Below are positions 62,865-64,000 of a DNA stretch of 64,000 nt, piece by piece (the stretch's first letter is position 1; the number at the start of each line of letters is the position of its first letter). The translations under genes were made by a program, and so were the position numbers. Below the pieces are notes generated by a model. The model ran no database searches and was not told the DNA's origin. It saw only the letters and a list, made by a program, of their open reading frames with translations. The DNA is from Verrucomicrobiales bacterium (GTDB taxonomy: Bacteria > Verrucomicrobiota > Verrucomicrobiia > Limisphaerales > UBA11320), in NCBI GenBank assembly GCA_016793885.1, contig JAEUHE010000136.1, positions 1-64,000 on the forward strand, written 5' to 3'.

Positions 62865-63542
62865 ATGAGCACCACCAGACCCATTCAAATCGAAGCAGAG
62901 CCCTACTCCTTCGAGTTTTCTCCACACACGTGTGCCCTCCTGATCATCGATATGCAGCGAGACTTTCTGGAGCCGGGCGGCTTTGGGGAGATGCTGGGCA
63001 ACGATGTCTCGCAACTGCGGCGCACGATCGAGCCCAACCGCCGGTTGCTCTCGGTTTGGCGTCGCTGCGGCTGGATGGTGATTCACACGCGGGAGGGGCA
63101 TCGTCCGGACCTCAGTGATCTGGCGCCTTCGAAGCGGGTTCGTGGGCGGTCCATGACCTGCATCGGCGATACGGGGCCGATGGGAAGGATCCTGGTTCGA
63201 GGGGAGGCGGGCCACGACATCATCCCCGAACTCTATCCCCTCCCTGACGAGCCGGTGATCGACAAGCCCGGGAAGGGTGCCTTTTACGCGACTGATCTTG
63301 GTTCACTGCTTCACCATCGGGGGATCCGGCAGCTGATCGTCACGGGCGTGACGACCGAGGTGTGCGTCAACACCACCGTTCGCGAGGCGAACGACCGGGG
63401 CTATGAGTGTCTGGTCCCGGAGGATTGCGTGGGTTCCTATTTTCCGGAGTTTCAAGCCGCCGGATTGCGGATGATCAAGGCCCAGGGGGGCATCTTCGGA
63501 TGGGTAACCCACTCGGACAAAATTTTGGCGGCCTTGCCCTGA
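62865..63542 (+). CDS. Isochorismatase-type cysteine amidohydrolase, biuret hydrolase-like (copy 2)
   Basis: A 225-residue paralogue starting five bases after copy 1. The triad is Asp29 (IIDMQRDF), Lys134 (IDKPGKGAF) and Cys167 (TTEVCVNTTVREAND). It keeps the stretch VGSYFPEF and the end MIKAQGGIFGWVTHS, found in biuret hydrolases and ureide-processing relatives. It would release ammonia or a carbamoyl fragment from the substrate in the cytoplasm. A transporter gene follows 66 bases downstream on the same strand. Confidence 0.88.
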   Translation: MSTTRPIQIEAEPYSFEFSPHTCALLIIDMQRDFLEPGGFGEMLGNDVSQLRRTIEPNRRLLSVWRRCGWMVIHTREGHRPDLSDLAPSKRVRGRSMTCIGDTGPMGRILVRGEAGHDIIPELYPLPDEPVIDKPGKGAFYATDLGSLLHHRGIRQLIVTGVTTEVCVNTTVREANDRGYECLVPEDCVGSYFPEFQAAGLRMIKAQGGIFGWVTHSDKILAALP

Positions 63543-63608
63543 TCAACCGGGCGATTCGGCCTCCGCTCCCCAACCCCAACTCTCAACAACCTCACCTGCC
63601 ACCAAACT

Positions 63609-64000
63609 ATGAACGCTACCAAACCTAAACTCTGGGTGCCCGGCGATTGGAACGCCTTTTTCGGATTTGGCACCAACATCCTGGTGAACCTGCTGACGCT
63701 CACGGCCCTGCTGCGCTTCGTGCTGAAGATGCCGGATGAGCTGGTGTTCGGCCGAATCCTGCCCGCGACGGGGCTGATGCTTTTCCTGTCGACGGTGTAT
63801 TACGCTTGGCTGGCCTACCGGCTGGCGAAGACCACGGGACGTGACGACGTGTGCGCCCTGCCATCGGGTATCAGCGTGCCGCACATGTTTGTGGTGACCT
63901 TTGTCATCATGCTTCCGATCACCTTGAAGACGGGTGACCCGGTCAAGGGCTGGGAGGCCGGGCTCACCTGGGTGTTTATCCAAAGTTTTGTGCTTATGAT
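63609..64000 (+). CDS. Membrane permease, NCS2/xanthine-uracil-like (cut by window edge)
   Basis: Translation from the ATG at 63609 stays open to the window end (130 codons). The start KLWVPGDWNAFFGFGTNILVN and the following helices (about 20-40, 48-68 and 90-108), with DDVCALPSGISVPHMF between the second and third, resemble NCS2-like nucleobase permeases. In such proteins this loop is near the substrate site. Position after two biuret-hydrolase-like genes suggests uptake of their substrate. The family assignment is tentative because only the N-terminal part is visible. Confidence 0.7.
   Translation, partial: MNATKPKLWVPGDWNAFFGFGTNILVNLLTLTALLRFVLKMPDELVFGRILPATGLMLFLSTVYYAWLAYRLAKTTGRDDVCALPSGISVPHMFVVTFVIMLPITLKTGDPVKGWEAGLTWVFIQSFVLM

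Overview
The window is 64 kb of GC-rich bacterial chromosome. The gene content fits a Verrucomicrobiota-type (PVC) bacterium, possibly of the Pedosphaera/Limisphaera group. Reasons are the planctomycete-type cytochrome c protein, a giant SGNH / PVC-dehydrogenase / cytochrome c fusion, many exported Calx-beta, LamG and fibronectin-III proteins, a sulfatase, a BBP2-like porin and a UxaE-type epimerase. This placement rests on family recognition, not on a marker gene. No phage, plasmid, CRISPR array or intact insertion sequence was seen.

Region 1 (1-15726) is a nitrogen-uptake block. After the end of a Calx-beta surface protein come glnK and amtB (PII and ammonium channel). They are followed by one long co-directional run: outer-membrane porin, urtABCDE (urea ABC transporter), then ureD, a fused ureAB, ureC, ureF and ureG (nickel urease). 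Several joints overlap by 4 bp. Urea can be followed from outer-membrane entry through import to hydrolysis, with ammonium handling next door. No ureE is present; UreG instead carries a histidine-rich N-terminus.

Region 2 (15786-30682) holds a barrel-like protein, a glycerophosphodiesterase, a TPR membrane protein, the giant cytochrome fusion, a UxaE-like epimerase, and a translationally coupled SDR-sulfatase pair. Just downstream are decayed 3' ends of a second SDR and a second sulfatase, with an inverted glycosyltransferase gene between them. A cluster of short REP-like repeats and a GH99/GH71-like secreted hydrolase follow.

Region 3 (30699-48496) has tRNA-Leu(UAG), an acetyltransferase, two large secreted proteins, cstA, nadD, rsfS, a DUF3276/PUR-type nucleic-acid-binding protein, a small membrane protein, a FecR-TPR-outer-membrane-barrel fusion and a DUF1592-type cytochrome protein.

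Region 4 (48497-64000) has a Calx-beta/Ig surface protein with a candidate sigma-54 promoter, an EgtD-like methyltransferase, a MITE-like inverted-repeat element and a LamG-repeat protein. Then comes what may be a second nitrogen module: CHASE hybrid histidine kinase, sigma-54-dependent response regulator, outer-membrane protein, two tandem isochorismatase-type (biuret-hydrolase-like) amidohydrolases and the start of a permease. This last cluster is the best candidate for a poorly described system: two-component control of uptake and hydrolysis of a urea-derived or ureide compound.
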